Source: Pseudomonas neuropathica (GTDB lineage Bacteria > Pseudomonadota > Gammaproteobacteria > Pseudomonadales > Pseudomonadaceae). From it: 64,000 nt of DNA. The stretch covers positions 184,459-248,458 of the forward strand of contig NZ_JACOPX010000013.1 in the NCBI RefSeq assembly GCF_015461835.1, given 5' to 3'. Of the stretch, positions 52,162 to 60,708 are shown one piece after another (the first letter of the stretch is position 1; every line of letters starts with the position of its first letter). The notes below the pieces were generated by a model. It was not told the origin of the DNA and did not search any database. It saw nothing but the letters and a program-made list of their open reading frames with translations. The position numbers were made by a program, and so were the translations under genes.

Positions 52162-52644
52162 ATGATGTGGACTTCAACGCAGTATCGCAACGTGGTGCTT
52201 GGCAGTGCCTGGTATGACCTGATCGTCACGGTGGCATTTGCCACGCCGTGGAGTTTTGCCGCTTTGCATGGGTTTTTGACCGCGCTGAACTTACCCGGCG
52301 AACTGCCGGCGTTTGAGCCTGTGCACCTGTTGATGGCGAATCTGCTGGGCTCGGTGGTGTGCGTGTGGGCGGTGCTGCGGATTCGCGATCCGCAGGCGCT
52401 TTATGGACGGTATGACGCGGTGGCGCGGTTTCTGTTTGCGGCTTGGCAGGCGTATGCCTTGCTGCACGGCGCCAGTTCGATTCTGATTGTTTTCCTGGTC
52501 TTCGAACTGGCGTGGGGCATTGCTCAAGTGTTGCCTGTGCGGACGCCTTCGCGAGCAAGCTCGCTCCCACAGTTGACCGAGTTCACTCAGATCCCCTGTG
52601 GGAGCGAGCTTGCTCGCGAAGAGGCCAGTAAATTCACCTCTTAA
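52162..52644 (+). CDS. Small four-helix membrane protein with REPIN-derived tail
   Basis: This is a 160-residue protein with four predicted membrane helices (YDLIVTVAFATPWSFAALHG, VHLLMANLLGSVVCVWAVL, FLFAAWQAYALLHG and ILIVFLVFELAWGIAQVL). The last 32 or so residues (from PSRASSLP to the end) are encoded by a REPIN at 52548-52620, so the native C-terminus has been replaced. The gene probably belongs to the MerR promoter upstream. The stop shares its TTAA with the convergent permease gene stop. The function is unknown. Confidence 0.68.
   Translation: MMWTSTQYRNVVLGSAWYDLIVTVAFATPWSFAALHGFLTALNLPGELPAFEPVHLLMANLLGSVVCVWAVLRIRDPQALYGRYDAVARFLFAAWQAYALLHGASSILIVFLVFELAWGIAQVLPVRTPSRASSLPQLTEFTQIPCGSELAREEASKFTS
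52548..52620. repeat. REPIN inside the 3' end of a coding gene
   Basis: The inverted arms TTCGCGAGCAAGCTCGCTCC and its complement flank a loop of about 28 bp. The element lies fully within the reading frame of the membrane protein gene, whose stop is at 52642. Confidence 0.88.
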
Positions 52645-53567
52645 TGCCCCGCCTGCCAAGGCTGCCCAAGCGAAACCGGCGCATACAATCTTGTGCGCAG
52701 CGCATCGCGCGACAACAGCACCAGCACCACAATCGTCGCCACATACGGCAGCATCGCCAGCAGACTCGACGGAATCGCCAGCCCCAACCCCTGCGCCACC
52801 AAGTGCAGGATGCTGGCGAGGCCGAACAAATAAGCCCCGAGCAACAACCGCCACACCCGCCAACTGGCAAACACCACCAGCGCCAAGGCGATCCAGCCAC
52901 GCCCGGCGGTCATGTTTTCCGCCCACATCGGCGTGTACGCCAGCGACAGATAAGCCCCGGCCAGCCCGGCCATCGCCCCGCCGAACAGCACCGCCAACGT
53001 GCGCACGGTCAACACCGGCAACCCCATTGCACTGGCCGCATCCGGATTCTCGCCGACCGCTTGAATGATCAACCCGACACGACTTTTGATAATCACCCAC
53101 GCCACCAGCGCAAACAGCGCGAACGACAGATACACCAGCAAATCCTGAGCAAACAGCATCCGCCCGATCAGCGGAATCTCACTCAGATAAGGGATCGCCA
53201 ACGGCTCAAACCCGGCCAGTGGTTTACCGACCCAAGCTGCGCCGACAAAGGTCGACAGCCCGACACCGAAAATCGTCAGTGCCAATCCGGTCGCTACCTG
53301 ATTGGCGTTGAACACCAACGCCACTAGCGCAAACAGCGACGACAACAACATCCCGGCCAGCATCGCCAACAACACGCCAAGCCACAGGTTGCCGCTGTTG
53401 AGCGCGACGATAAAACCGATCACCGCGCCAAACAGCATCATGCCTTCCTGCCCGAGGTTGAGCACGCCGCTCTTCTCGCAGATCAATTCCCCCAGCGCCA
53501 CCAGCAACAACGGCGTGCCGCAACGCACCATGGCGTAGAAAATATTGCTCAACAGATCGATATCCAT
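52641..53567 (-). CDS. BMP-type ABC transporter permease 2
   Basis: This is a 308-residue permease of the BPD_transp_2 family with about 9 helices. It has GTPLLLVALGELICEKSGVLNLGQEGMML and VGENPDAASAMGLPV, as in nucleoside/purine importers. The start overlaps the stop of the other permease by ATGA, so the subunits are translationally coupled. It forms the membrane channel together with the 368-residue permease. Confidence 0.88.
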   Translation of the reverse strand: MDIDLLSNIFYAMVRCGTPLLLVALGELICEKSGVLNLGQEGMMLFGAVIGFIVALNSGNLWLGVLLAMLAGMLLSSLFALVALVFNANQVATGLALTIFGVGLSTFVGAAWVGKPLAGFEPLAIPYLSEIPLIGRMLFAQDLLVYLSFALFALVAWVIIKSRVGLIIQAVGENPDAASAMGLPVLTVRTLAVLFGGAMAGLAGAYLSLAYTPMWAENMTAGRGWIALALVVFASWRVWRLLLGAYLFGLASILHLVAQGLGLAIPSSLLAMLPYVATIVVLVLLSRDALRTRLYAPVSLGQPWQAGH

Positions 53568-54673
53568 CACAGCGCTCCGGCGGTTACGGCAGTGGTTGAA
53601 GTGCGCTTTACCCAACGCAGGTTCAGGCGTGGCCGATAGAGAATCAGTACGTCACTGGCGAGCAGGAAAAACAGCATCATTCCCTGGAACAACTGGGTGA
53701 TCGCCTGCGGCAGATTCAGGGTCATCTGCGCGCTCTCGCCACCGATGTACAACAGCGCCATCAACAGGCTGGAGAACAGAATACCGATCGGATTCAGGCG
53801 CCCGAGGAACGCCACGGTGATCGCCGCATAGCCATAACCGGGTGACACCTGCGGCACCAATTGGCCGATCGGCCCGGTGACCTCGCAGACACCCGCAAGC
53901 CCGGCCAAGCCGCCGCTGATCAACAGTGCCAGCCAGATCAAGCGCTTCTCGCGAAAGCCGACAAACCCTGCGGCACGCTTGTCCAGCCCAAGCACTTTGA
54001 TCTGGAAACCGACAAAGCTTTTCTGCAACAACACCCACACCACGACCAGCGCGAGCAGGGCGAAATACACCCCGGCATGCACGCGGCCATCCTCCATCAA
54101 CAACGGCAAACGACTGGCGTCGCCGAACATCGCCGACTCGGGAAAGTTGAACCCGGCCGGGTCCTTCAACGGCCCGTGCACGCAGAACAGCAGCAGGTTC
54201 AGCGCGATGTAATTGAGCATGATGCTGGTGAGGATTTCGTTGGCGTTGAAGCGTGTGCGCAACCATGCGGTCAGCCCGGCCCACGCCGCGCCGGCGAGGG
54301 TGCCGGTGAGCAGAATCAACACCAGCGCCCAGCGGCTTTGCAGGTCGATGATATTCACCGCCAAGGCACTGCCGGCGAGTGCCCCGAGGAGCAATTGACC
54401 TTCGGCGCCGATGTTCCAGATTCGCGCCTGATAGGCCACTGCCAAGCCCAGTGCGCAGAGCAGAATCGGCAGCGCCTTGACCAACAATTCAGAGACGCCA
54501 TACAAATCGCTCACCGGCGCGATCAGCAGCGTGTGCAAGGTTTGCAGCGGGTCATGACCAAGGGCGATAAACAGCAGCGAGCCGCAACCGAGCGTCAGCG
54601 CCGCCGCCAATAACGGCGAGCACCACAGCATCAGGCGCGATTGCTGGCCACGGGGTTCGAGGGAAAGCAGCAT
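53567..54673 (-). CDS. BMP-type ABC transporter permease 1
   Basis: This is a 368-residue permease. A long first segment is followed by IWNIGAEGQLLLGALAGSALAV, NANEILTSIMLNYIALNLL and VLGLDKRAAGFVGFREKR, the BPD_transp_2 signature of nucleoside-type importers. The start at 54673 follows GGAG. It lies 13 bp after the ATPase gene in the operon. Confidence 0.88.
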   Translation of the reverse strand: MLLSLEPRGQQSRLMLWCSPLLAAALTLGCGSLLFIALGHDPLQTLHTLLIAPVSDLYGVSELLVKALPILLCALGLAVAYQARIWNIGAEGQLLLGALAGSALAVNIIDLQSRWALVLILLTGTLAGAAWAGLTAWLRTRFNANEILTSIMLNYIALNLLLFCVHGPLKDPAGFNFPESAMFGDASRLPLLMEDGRVHAGVYFALLALVVVWVLLQKSFVGFQIKVLGLDKRAAGFVGFREKRLIWLALLISGGLAGLAGVCEVTGPIGQLVPQVSPGYGYAAITVAFLGRLNPIGILFSSLLMALLYIGGESAQMTLNLPQAITQLFQGMMLFFLLASDVLILYRPRLNLRWVKRTSTTAVTAGAL

Positions 54674-54686
54674 GTGTATAACTCCG

Positions 54687-56234
54687 TTAAACCGTGGCGG
54701 CTGAAGGGGCGTGGTCGAACTGGCCGGCCATCCAGCCGCCGACGTCGCTGAGTTGTGTCTTGCTGGTGTCTTGCAATGCCGACAAACGTCCACCGCACAG
54801 CGCGCCGAGGCGGTCGCTGATCTGGAACAATTCGTCGAGGTCTTCGGATATCACCAGAATCGCCGCGCCGGCATCGCGCAGCGCGATCAGCGCACGGTGA
54901 ATGGTCGCGGCGGCGCCGACGTCGACGCCCCAGGTCGGGTGCGCGGCGATCAGCAGTTTCGGTTGCTGGAGGATTTCCCGGCCGAGGATGAATTTCTGCA
55001 GATTACCGCCGGACAAACTGCGCGCGGCGGTTTGCGTGTCCGGGGTTTTCACGCCGAAGCGCTGAATGATCTGTTGGGCGAGGGCTTCGACTTTACCGCG
55101 CTGGATTAGCCCGTTGCTGACCAAGCCTTGTTGGAAAGCCGTCAGCAGGGCGTTGTCCGCCAGGTTCAATTCCGGCACCGCGCCATGCCCGAGGCGTTCG
55201 GCGGGGACGAAAGCCAGGCCCAGTTTGCGACGGGCATCCGGGCGCAAATCGGCGACGTTTTGCTCAGCGAATCGAATGGTCGCGGCCTCCGCCCGAGGCA
55301 AGGTTTGTTCGCCGCTGAGCAGGGCGAGCAATTCATCCTGACCGTTGCCCGCGACCCCGGCGATGCCGACGATTTCACCGCTGCGCACTTGCACATCAAT
55401 GTCAGTCAGCCAGCAGCCGAACGGATCCGGGTTGTGCCAGCTCAAGCCGTTCACCTGCAAAAACGCCGCGCCGCCGCTGACCTTCGGATAGTCGCCAATC
55501 AACGCCGCCGCTTCGCCGACCATCATCTGCGCCAATTGCTGATCCGAGCACTCCGCTGGCAGGCAATGCCCGGCCACGCGCCCACCGCGCAGAACCGTCG
55601 CGCTGTGGCACAACGCGCGCACTTCAGCGAGTTTGTGGCTGATGAACAGAATGCTGCAGCCTTCGGCGGCGAGGCGGCGCAGGGTGATGAACAATTCATC
55701 GGCCTCTTGCGGCGTCAGCACTGAGGTTGGCTCATCGAGAATCAGCAGGCGAATGTCCTGCATCAGGCAGCGAATGATTTCCACGCGCTGACGTTCGCCG
55801 ATCGACAGGCTGTGGACAAGTCGCTCCGGCTCCAGCGCCATGCCATAACGGCGCGACACTTCACGAATTTTCGGTTCCAGTTGTTTCGGCGTGCCGGCTG
55901 CTGCGCCCATCGCCAAAGCAATGTTTTGCGCCACGCTGAGGGTTTCGAACAGTGAGAAATGCTGGAATACCATGCCGATCCCCAACTGCCGCGCCTGCGC
56001 CGGGTTGCGGATATTCACCGGTTGACCTTGCCAAAGCATCTCGCCGGCGTCGGCCTGGGTGACGCCGTAGATGATCTTCATCAACGTACTTTTGCCCGCG
56101 CCGTTTTCACCGAGCAGGGCGTGAATTTCACCGGACGCGATGCTCAGGTCGATGGCATCGTTGGCCAGACAACCGGGGTAGCGTTTGCTGATATGGCGCA
56201 GTTGCAGGCGCGCAATGGGTGGGACAATTGGCAT
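54687..56234 (-). CDS. BMP-type ABC transporter ATPase (two NBDs)
   Basis: This is a 515-residue ATPase with two fused nucleotide-binding domains. The first has Walker A GENGAGKST, signature LSIGERQRVEI and Walker B LLILDEPTS. The second has GVAGNGQDELL, LSGGNLQKFI and LIAAHPTWGVD; its Walker A lacks the Lys, as is usual in this RbsA/BMP subfamily. It powers the importer. A sigma-54-like promoter lies 39 bp before the ATG. Confidence 0.9.
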   Translation of the reverse strand: MPIVPPIARLQLRHISKRYPGCLANDAIDLSIASGEIHALLGENGAGKSTLMKIIYGVTQADAGEMLWQGQPVNIRNPAQARQLGIGMVFQHFSLFETLSVAQNIALAMGAAAGTPKQLEPKIREVSRRYGMALEPERLVHSLSIGERQRVEIIRCLMQDIRLLILDEPTSVLTPQEADELFITLRRLAAEGCSILFISHKLAEVRALCHSATVLRGGRVAGHCLPAECSDQQLAQMMVGEAAALIGDYPKVSGGAAFLQVNGLSWHNPDPFGCWLTDIDVQVRSGEIVGIAGVAGNGQDELLALLSGEQTLPRAEAATIRFAEQNVADLRPDARRKLGLAFVPAERLGHGAVPELNLADNALLTAFQQGLVSNGLIQRGKVEALAQQIIQRFGVKTPDTQTAARSLSGGNLQKFILGREILQQPKLLIAAHPTWGVDVGAAATIHRALIALRDAGAAILVISEDLDELFQISDRLGALCGGRLSALQDTSKTQLSDVGGWMAGQFDHAPSAATV

Positions 56235-56272
56235 GACAGGCTCGACTTGCTTGGAGTTGTGCCTGTGGATAA

Positions 56273-56288
56273 AGCAATTTCCTGGCCA
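56273..56288 (-). promoter_or_regulatory. Sigma-54-like -24/-12 promoter of the ABC operon
   Basis: The minus strand reads TGGCCAGGAAATTGCT, with TGG and TTGCT at exact sigma-54 spacing, 39 bp before the ATPase start. A DnaA box abuts its downstream edge, at the expected transcription start. The NtrC-like half-site GCACCAA is at 56367. Confidence 0.6.
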
Positions 56289-56756
56289 TTGAGTCAGGAA
56301 CGCGAGTGGGCCGCGTGTGGCAGCACTCGGTATAGAGCATTGAAGGCCGAATCACGCACGACGATGGCACCAATTCAGAGCAAAGCCGTTGCTCGGGCGC
56401 CAGTTTTGCCCGTCGCGATATGATCAAAAAACGAGCAATCCCTTGGGGGCTAGATGGATCCAGCGACTGCGCCAGCCATGAACGGGTTATCCACAGCTTG
56501 TTCCACAGTTATTGTGCGCAAGCTGCAAACCCGGGCATAAGCACTGCAGTGCTTTCTTCTAATGGTGATAAACCGCGCTAACTAACTGTTTCTGTTTGAA
56601 ATTATCGTTTCGTCGAGTGAATTGAACGAAAAGTGAACAAACCGCGCAAAGCCACGTGACAGAAGGGTTACAGCGAAATGTACTCAGGTTATCCACAGTC
56701 GGGTGCACAGCCGATGTGGGCAACTCTGTGGAATAAGGAAAACGGGGGATGCCCTA

Positions 56757-56870
56757 AAAGATCGCAGCCTTCGGCAGCTCCTACACGAAAACGCTGATAC
56801 CGGTATCACCAACGAAATTCATGACAAACCCGGATCCCTGTAGGAGCTGCGGAACGCTGCGATCTTTTGA
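56757..56870. repeat. REPIN (GTAGGAGCTGCCGAAGG family), inverted order
   Basis: The arms AAAAGATCGCAGCCTTCGGC and GTAGGAGCTGCGGAACGCTG followed by CGATCTTTT lie about 60 bp apart. One arm carries two base changes. Confidence 0.8.
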
Positions 56871-56877
56871 TCCTGCT

Positions 56878-57459
56878 TCACCGCTGCAATAAAATCCGCC
56901 CACGGCTCAAATCCGCTAGCTGGGTTTGCAAGACATCGATCTGCGCCTCACCCACCGCTAACTTCAACTCGACCCCGTTCGCCGTGAAGTTTTCCTCCAC
57001 TACCAATCCACCCAAGTCCGCAACCCGCAACTTCACCAACGCCAACTCGGCAAACCCGCAGGCACAACTTAGCGGCACGCGGCTGATCAACTCGACCTTG
57101 GCCGCGGTCTGCAGACACTTGTTCGCACCACCGCCATACGCCCGGGCCAAACCACCCGTGCCGAGTTGAATGCCGCCGTACCAACGGATCACCAGCACCG
57201 CGACCTGATCGCAATCCTGCGCTTCAATTGCCGCCAGAATCGGGCGCCCGGCCGTGCCGCCCGGTTCGCCGTCGTCATTGCTGCGGTATTGATCGCCGAG
57301 TTTCCACGCCCAGCAATTGTGCGAGGCGTTCAGATCGCTGTACTGCTCGAAAAACGCCTGCGCCTCGGCAGGGCTGCCGATCGGCGTGGCAAAGGTGATA
57401 AAGCGGCTTTTGCGAATCTCTTCGCGGTACTCGCAAAAACCGCTGAGGGTGAAAGGCAT
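56878..57459 (-). CDS. yigZ: YigZ/IMPACT-family protein
   Basis: This is a 193-residue member of the UPF0029/IMPACT family. The N-terminal domain has the signature SNDDGEPGGTAGRPIL and VAVLVIRWYGGIQLGTGGL, followed by a DUF1949-like C-terminal domain. The family is widespread and may bind nucleic acid or ribosomes; its function is unclear. It lies 7 bp upstream of the end of the RutR-like gene, on the same strand. Confidence 0.88.
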   Translation of the reverse strand: MPFTLSGFCEYREEIRKSRFITFATPIGSPAEAQAFFEQYSDLNASHNCWAWKLGDQYRSNDDGEPGGTAGRPILAAIEAQDCDQVAVLVIRWYGGIQLGTGGLARAYGGGANKCLQTAAKVELISRVPLSCACGFAELALVKLRVADLGGLVVEENFTANGVELKLAVGEAQIDVLQTQLADLSRGRILLQR

Positions 57460-57466
57460 AAACGTC

Positions 57467-58117
57467 TTATAGAGGAGGAGTGAGGCCGCAGCCTTTGAGA
57501 ATGATGCGGATCAGGTTGTTGCCGGCGTCTTCCATGTCCTGCTTGGTCAACTTGCTGCGACCGCTGACGCGGCAGATCTGCGTGGCGAAGTCAGCGTAAT
57601 GCTGGGTGCTGCCCCACAACAGGAAGATCAAATGCACCGGATCGACCGGGTCCATTTTGCCGGCATCGATCCACGCTTGAAATACCGCCGCGCGGCCAGT
57701 GAACCAGGCGCGGTAGTCCTGATTGAAATATTCGCTCAGGCATTCGCCGCCGCTGATCACTTCCATCGCAAAGATCCGCGAGGCCTGTGGCTGGCGGCGG
57801 GAGAATTCCATCTTGGCGCGAATATAGCGAGTCAGTGCTTCGGCCGGATCGTCCTCGGCGGTGAGGGTGTTGAAGGTGCTGTCCCACAACTCGATGATGT
57901 TGCTCAGCACCGCCACGTACAACCCAAGCTTGTTGGTGAAGTAGTAATGCAGGTTCGCCTTGGGCAACCCGGCATTCTGGGCGATGGTGTTCATGCTGGT
58001 GCCTTTGTACCCGTGACGAGCGAACTCGTCTTCGGCGGCTTTGAGGATGGTCTCTTCGTTTTTCTGACGAATGCGGCTGGCGGGTTTGCCGCCATGGGCA
58101 GGGACTTCAAAGGTCAT
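57467..58117 (-). CDS. RutR-like TetR-family regulator
   Basis: This is a 216-residue TetR-family repressor. The HTH has ILKAAEDEFARHGYKGTSMNTIAQNAGLPKANLHYYF; the ligand domain has FSRRQPQASRIFAMEVISGG and LIFLLWGSTQHYADFATQI, which closely match E. coli RutR (YcdC C-terminal domain), a uracil/thymine sensor. The neighbouring NCS2 permease supports a nucleobase ligand. The start at 58117 was chosen over an upstream extension. A 9 bp inverted repeat lies just upstream at 58137-58173. Confidence 0.85.
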   Translation of the reverse strand: MTFEVPAHGGKPASRIRQKNEETILKAAEDEFARHGYKGTSMNTIAQNAGLPKANLHYYFTNKLGLYVAVLSNIIELWDSTFNTLTAEDDPAEALTRYIRAKMEFSRRQPQASRIFAMEVISGGECLSEYFNQDYRAWFTGRAAVFQAWIDAGKMDPVDPVHLIFLLWGSTQHYADFATQICRVSGRSKLTKQDMEDAGNNLIRIILKGCGLTPPL

Positions 58118-58136
58118 AGGCACTTCCGGGTTTGTC

Positions 58137-58173
58137 TGTGGGTGCAACCAGTTGCGTTGATAGCGCACCCACA
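58137..58173. promoter_or_regulatory. Nested inverted repeat between the RutR-like and permease genes
   Basis: The outer arms TGTGGGTGC/GCACCCACA (9 bp) enclose GCAAC-CA-GTTGC. It may be an operator for the RutR-like protein or a hairpin between the two genes. There is no T-run, so it is not a classical terminator. Confidence 0.4.
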
Positions 58174-58205
58174 GGCATCCGACAAGTCCTTGCGCGATAA
58201 AACCG

Positions 58206-59594
58206 TTACGCCTGTTCGATCTTGTTCAGCGGCGCGTGCGCTTCAGCGGTCTCGGTTTTCGACTCCGGCAGCAGCAGGCACAGGATAATTGCGGTCAGGC
58301 CGCCGCTGGTGATCGCCGAATCAAACAGGTTCTGCACCAGCTTCGGCAGCAGGTGTAGCAGGGTCGGTTGTGCGGCGATGCCCAAGCCGACGCCGAACGA
58401 CGTGGCGATGATCAACATGCTGCGTCGATCCAGCGGCGACTGCGCGAGGATGCGCACACCGGCAGCCGCCACCGCGCCGAACATCACCAGGGTCGCGCCG
58501 CCGAGCACCGGTTTCGGAATCTGTTGCAGCACCGCGCCGATCATCGGGAACAAGCCGAGGCAAAACAGAATCGCGCCGATGTACAGCCCGACGTAGCGGC
58601 TGGCGACGCCGGTCAACTGAATCACGCCGTTGTTCTGCGCGAACGTGGTGTTGGGGAAGGCGCTGAAGGTCGCGGCGATCATGCAACTGACGCCATCGCC
58701 AAGTACGCCACCGCGCAGGCGACTTATATAGGAAGGGCCGCTGATCGGCTGGCGGGCGAGCATGCAGTTGGCGGTGAGGTCGCCGACGGTTTCGATGGTG
58801 CTGATCAGATAAATCAGCGCGACCGGCAGGAAAGCCGTCCAGTCGAAATTGAAGCCAAACTTGAACGGCGTAGGAAAACTCACCAGTGGCAAGTCAGGCA
58901 ACGGCTGTGGCACCAGTTTCCCACTGAACCACGCGGCGAGGCTGCCGAGCAGCAAACCGATAATGATCGCCGATAGACGCACCCACGGCGTGTTGGAGCG
59001 GTTGAGCAGAATGATCGTCAGCAGCACGAACACGCCCAGCGCCAGATTGCCCGGCGCACCGAAGTCCGGCGCATTGAAGCCACCGCCCAGATCGGTGATG
59101 CCGACCTTTATAAGGCTGATGCCGATCAGGGTGATGACGATCCCGGTCACTAACGGCGTGACGACTCTGCGCAACTGGCCGATGAAGCGGCTGAGGACGA
59201 TCTGCACGATTGCGCCGAAAAAGCACACACCGAAGATCATCGCCAGAATGTCTTCCGGACTGCCACCGCGTTGCTTGACCAGAAATCCGGCCGATAGCAC
59301 CGCACCGAGAAAGGCGAAACTGGTGCCCTGCAGACAAATCATCCCCGCGCCGATGCCGAACGGCCGCCGCGCCTGAATAAAGGTGCCGACGCCCGAAACC
59401 ATCAACGCCATGCTGATGAGGTACGGCAAATGCGCAGTCAGCCCGAGGGCCGAGCCAATCACCAATGGCGGGGTGATGATGCCGACGAAACTGGCGAGCA
59501 CGTGTTGCAGTGCGGCAAGAATTGCAGCAGCGGGTTTGGGGCGGTCGTTGAGGCCGTAGATCAGGTCGCTGGACGGTGCGGAATCTGGCTGCAT
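58206..59594 (-). CDS. NCS2 xanthine/uracil permease
   Basis: This is a 462-residue nucleobase:proton symporter of the NCS2/NAT family with 14 membrane segments. The family signature reads QNNGVIQLTGVASRYVG, the XanP/XanQ (xanthine) form rather than the UraA form, and TIETVGDLTA carries the conserved substrate-binding Glu. A sigma-54-like promoter lies 42 bp before the start. Purine uptake fits the neighbouring deaminases and importer. Confidence 0.87.
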   Translation of the reverse strand: MQPDSAPSSDLIYGLNDRPKPAAAILAALQHVLASFVGIITPPLVIGSALGLTAHLPYLISMALMVSGVGTFIQARRPFGIGAGMICLQGTSFAFLGAVLSAGFLVKQRGGSPEDILAMIFGVCFFGAIVQIVLSRFIGQLRRVVTPLVTGIVITLIGISLIKVGITDLGGGFNAPDFGAPGNLALGVFVLLTIILLNRSNTPWVRLSAIIIGLLLGSLAAWFSGKLVPQPLPDLPLVSFPTPFKFGFNFDWTAFLPVALIYLISTIETVGDLTANCMLARQPISGPSYISRLRGGVLGDGVSCMIAATFSAFPNTTFAQNNGVIQLTGVASRYVGLYIGAILFCLGLFPMIGAVLQQIPKPVLGGATLVMFGAVAAAGVRILAQSPLDRRSMLIIATSFGVGLGIAAQPTLLHLLPKLVQNLFDSAITSGGLTAIILCLLLPESKTETAEAHAPLNKIEQA

Positions 59595-59635
59595 GGCTTA
59601 AGGCTTCTTGTTGAAGGATCGGGTTGATCCTGCTC

Positions 59636-59651
59636 TGCAAAAAGCTGTCCA
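59636..59651 (-). promoter_or_regulatory. Sigma-54-like -24/-12 promoter of the NCS2 permease gene
   Basis: The minus strand reads TGGACAGCTTTTTGCA, keeping TGG and TTGCA at exact spacing, 42 bp before the ATG at 59594. It is the third such element at a purine-uptake gene in this window. Confidence 0.6.
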
Positions 59652-59714
59652 CTTGCTCAGGTTATTTGCCAGATTTGTCGCCAGGGCCCAACGCTGGCGG
59701 GCCACGGCGGATTT

Positions 59715-60635
59715 TCAACGCGTTGCCGCCAGACTCTCCAAAAAGCTTTCCAGCACCAAATGAGGGCGCCGGCCCTTGCGTGTGACCGATGCGAGGCTCA
59801 AGTCATAAAAACGAGTTTGCGATTTCAACGCGCGCAAGCGACCTTGCTGCACCCAGAGGCTGGCGTAGTGATCCGGCAGATAGCCAATGTAGCGCCCGGT
59901 CAAAATCAGAAACGCCATACCCTCACGGTCAGAAGCACTGGCCGTGCAATTGAGCGCTTGGTAATGCGCTTGAATATCCGCCGGCAAACGAAAGGTCGGG
60001 GCAATCGCGTCCTGACTGTTAAGGCGTTCGTCATCGAGCTGTTTGTCATCGACATAAAACAACGGATGGCCAACCGCGCAATAAAGCAGCGAACGCTCGC
60101 TGTACAACGGCTGATATTCCAGGCCCGACAACGCACTGGCCTGAGGTACCACGCCGACATGCAGACGCCCATCGAGCACGCCTTGCTCGACTTCATTGGG
60201 CGCAATCATGCGGATCTGGATCTGCACATCCGGCCCGCGTTCTTTCAATTGGGCGAGGGCGTGGGTAATGCGCATGTGGGGCAGGGTGACGAGGTTGTCG
60301 GTCAGGCCAATGATCAACTCACCCCGCAGATGCTGGTGCAGGCCGTTGACTTCGGTGCGAAAGCTTTCCAGTGCACTTAACAGTTGCAGTGCCGACTGAT
60401 ACACCTCGCGACCTTCCTCGGTCAGCGAAAAACCGGCTCGACCACGCTGGCACAGACGCAAACCGAGGCGCTGCTCCAGATCGCTCATCTGTTGGCTGAT
60501 CGCCGAGCGACCGATGCCGAGCACGGTTTCCGCTGCGGAGAAGCCGCCGCACTCCACCACACTGCGAAAAATCCGCAGCAAGCGGATATCAAAGTCACTG
60601 ACCTGGGCCAGCGGATCGGGGCGACGGCTGCTCAT
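59715..60635 (-). CDS. LysR-family regulator
   Basis: This is a 306-residue LysR-type regulator. The HTH has DFDIRLLRIFRSVVECGGFSAAETVLGIGRSAIS, and the C-terminal effector domain runs from about 95. It is divergent from bauA across 138 bp. It may control the beta-alanine genes or the NCS2 permease; the ligand is unknown. Confidence 0.85.
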   Translation of the reverse strand: MSSRRPDPLAQVSDFDIRLLRIFRSVVECGGFSAAETVLGIGRSAISQQMSDLEQRLGLRLCQRGRAGFSLTEEGREVYQSALQLLSALESFRTEVNGLHQHLRGELIIGLTDNLVTLPHMRITHALAQLKERGPDVQIQIRMIAPNEVEQGVLDGRLHVGVVPQASALSGLEYQPLYSERSLLYCAVGHPLFYVDDKQLDDERLNSQDAIAPTFRLPADIQAHYQALNCTASASDREGMAFLILTGRYIGYLPDHYASLWVQQGRLRALKSQTRFYDLSLASVTRKGRRPHLVLESFLESLAATR

Positions 60636-60708
60636 CTTATTGTTCTCATTGTTTAGCGAAGTTCTAACTGAAGGTTAGAAGAGTTGAATTTCACCGACTT
60701 TATCCGCG

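Larger units (their letters stand above)
56235..56877. other. Intergenic region with three consensus DnaA boxes
   Basis: This is 643 bp without a convincing gene. Perfect TTATCCACA boxes occur at 56264-56272 (minus), 56487-56495 (plus) and 56689-56697 (plus), and the DNA between is AT-rich for this genome. It also holds the sigma-54-like promoter of the ABC operon and, at 56757-56870, a REPIN. The genomic oriC normally lies beside dnaA, which is not here. Confidence 0.5.

Noticed and set aside
56235..56877. Chromosomal replication origin
   Set aside because: Three DnaA boxes are present, but dnaA, dnaN, rpmH and the 13-mer cluster expected at Pseudomonas oriC are absent.
56235..56877. Purine riboswitch upstream of the ABC operon
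   Set aside because: No purine-aptamer-like three-way junction is visible, and the sigma-54-like element would place the transcription start only about 30 bases before the ATG, leaving no room for an aptamer.
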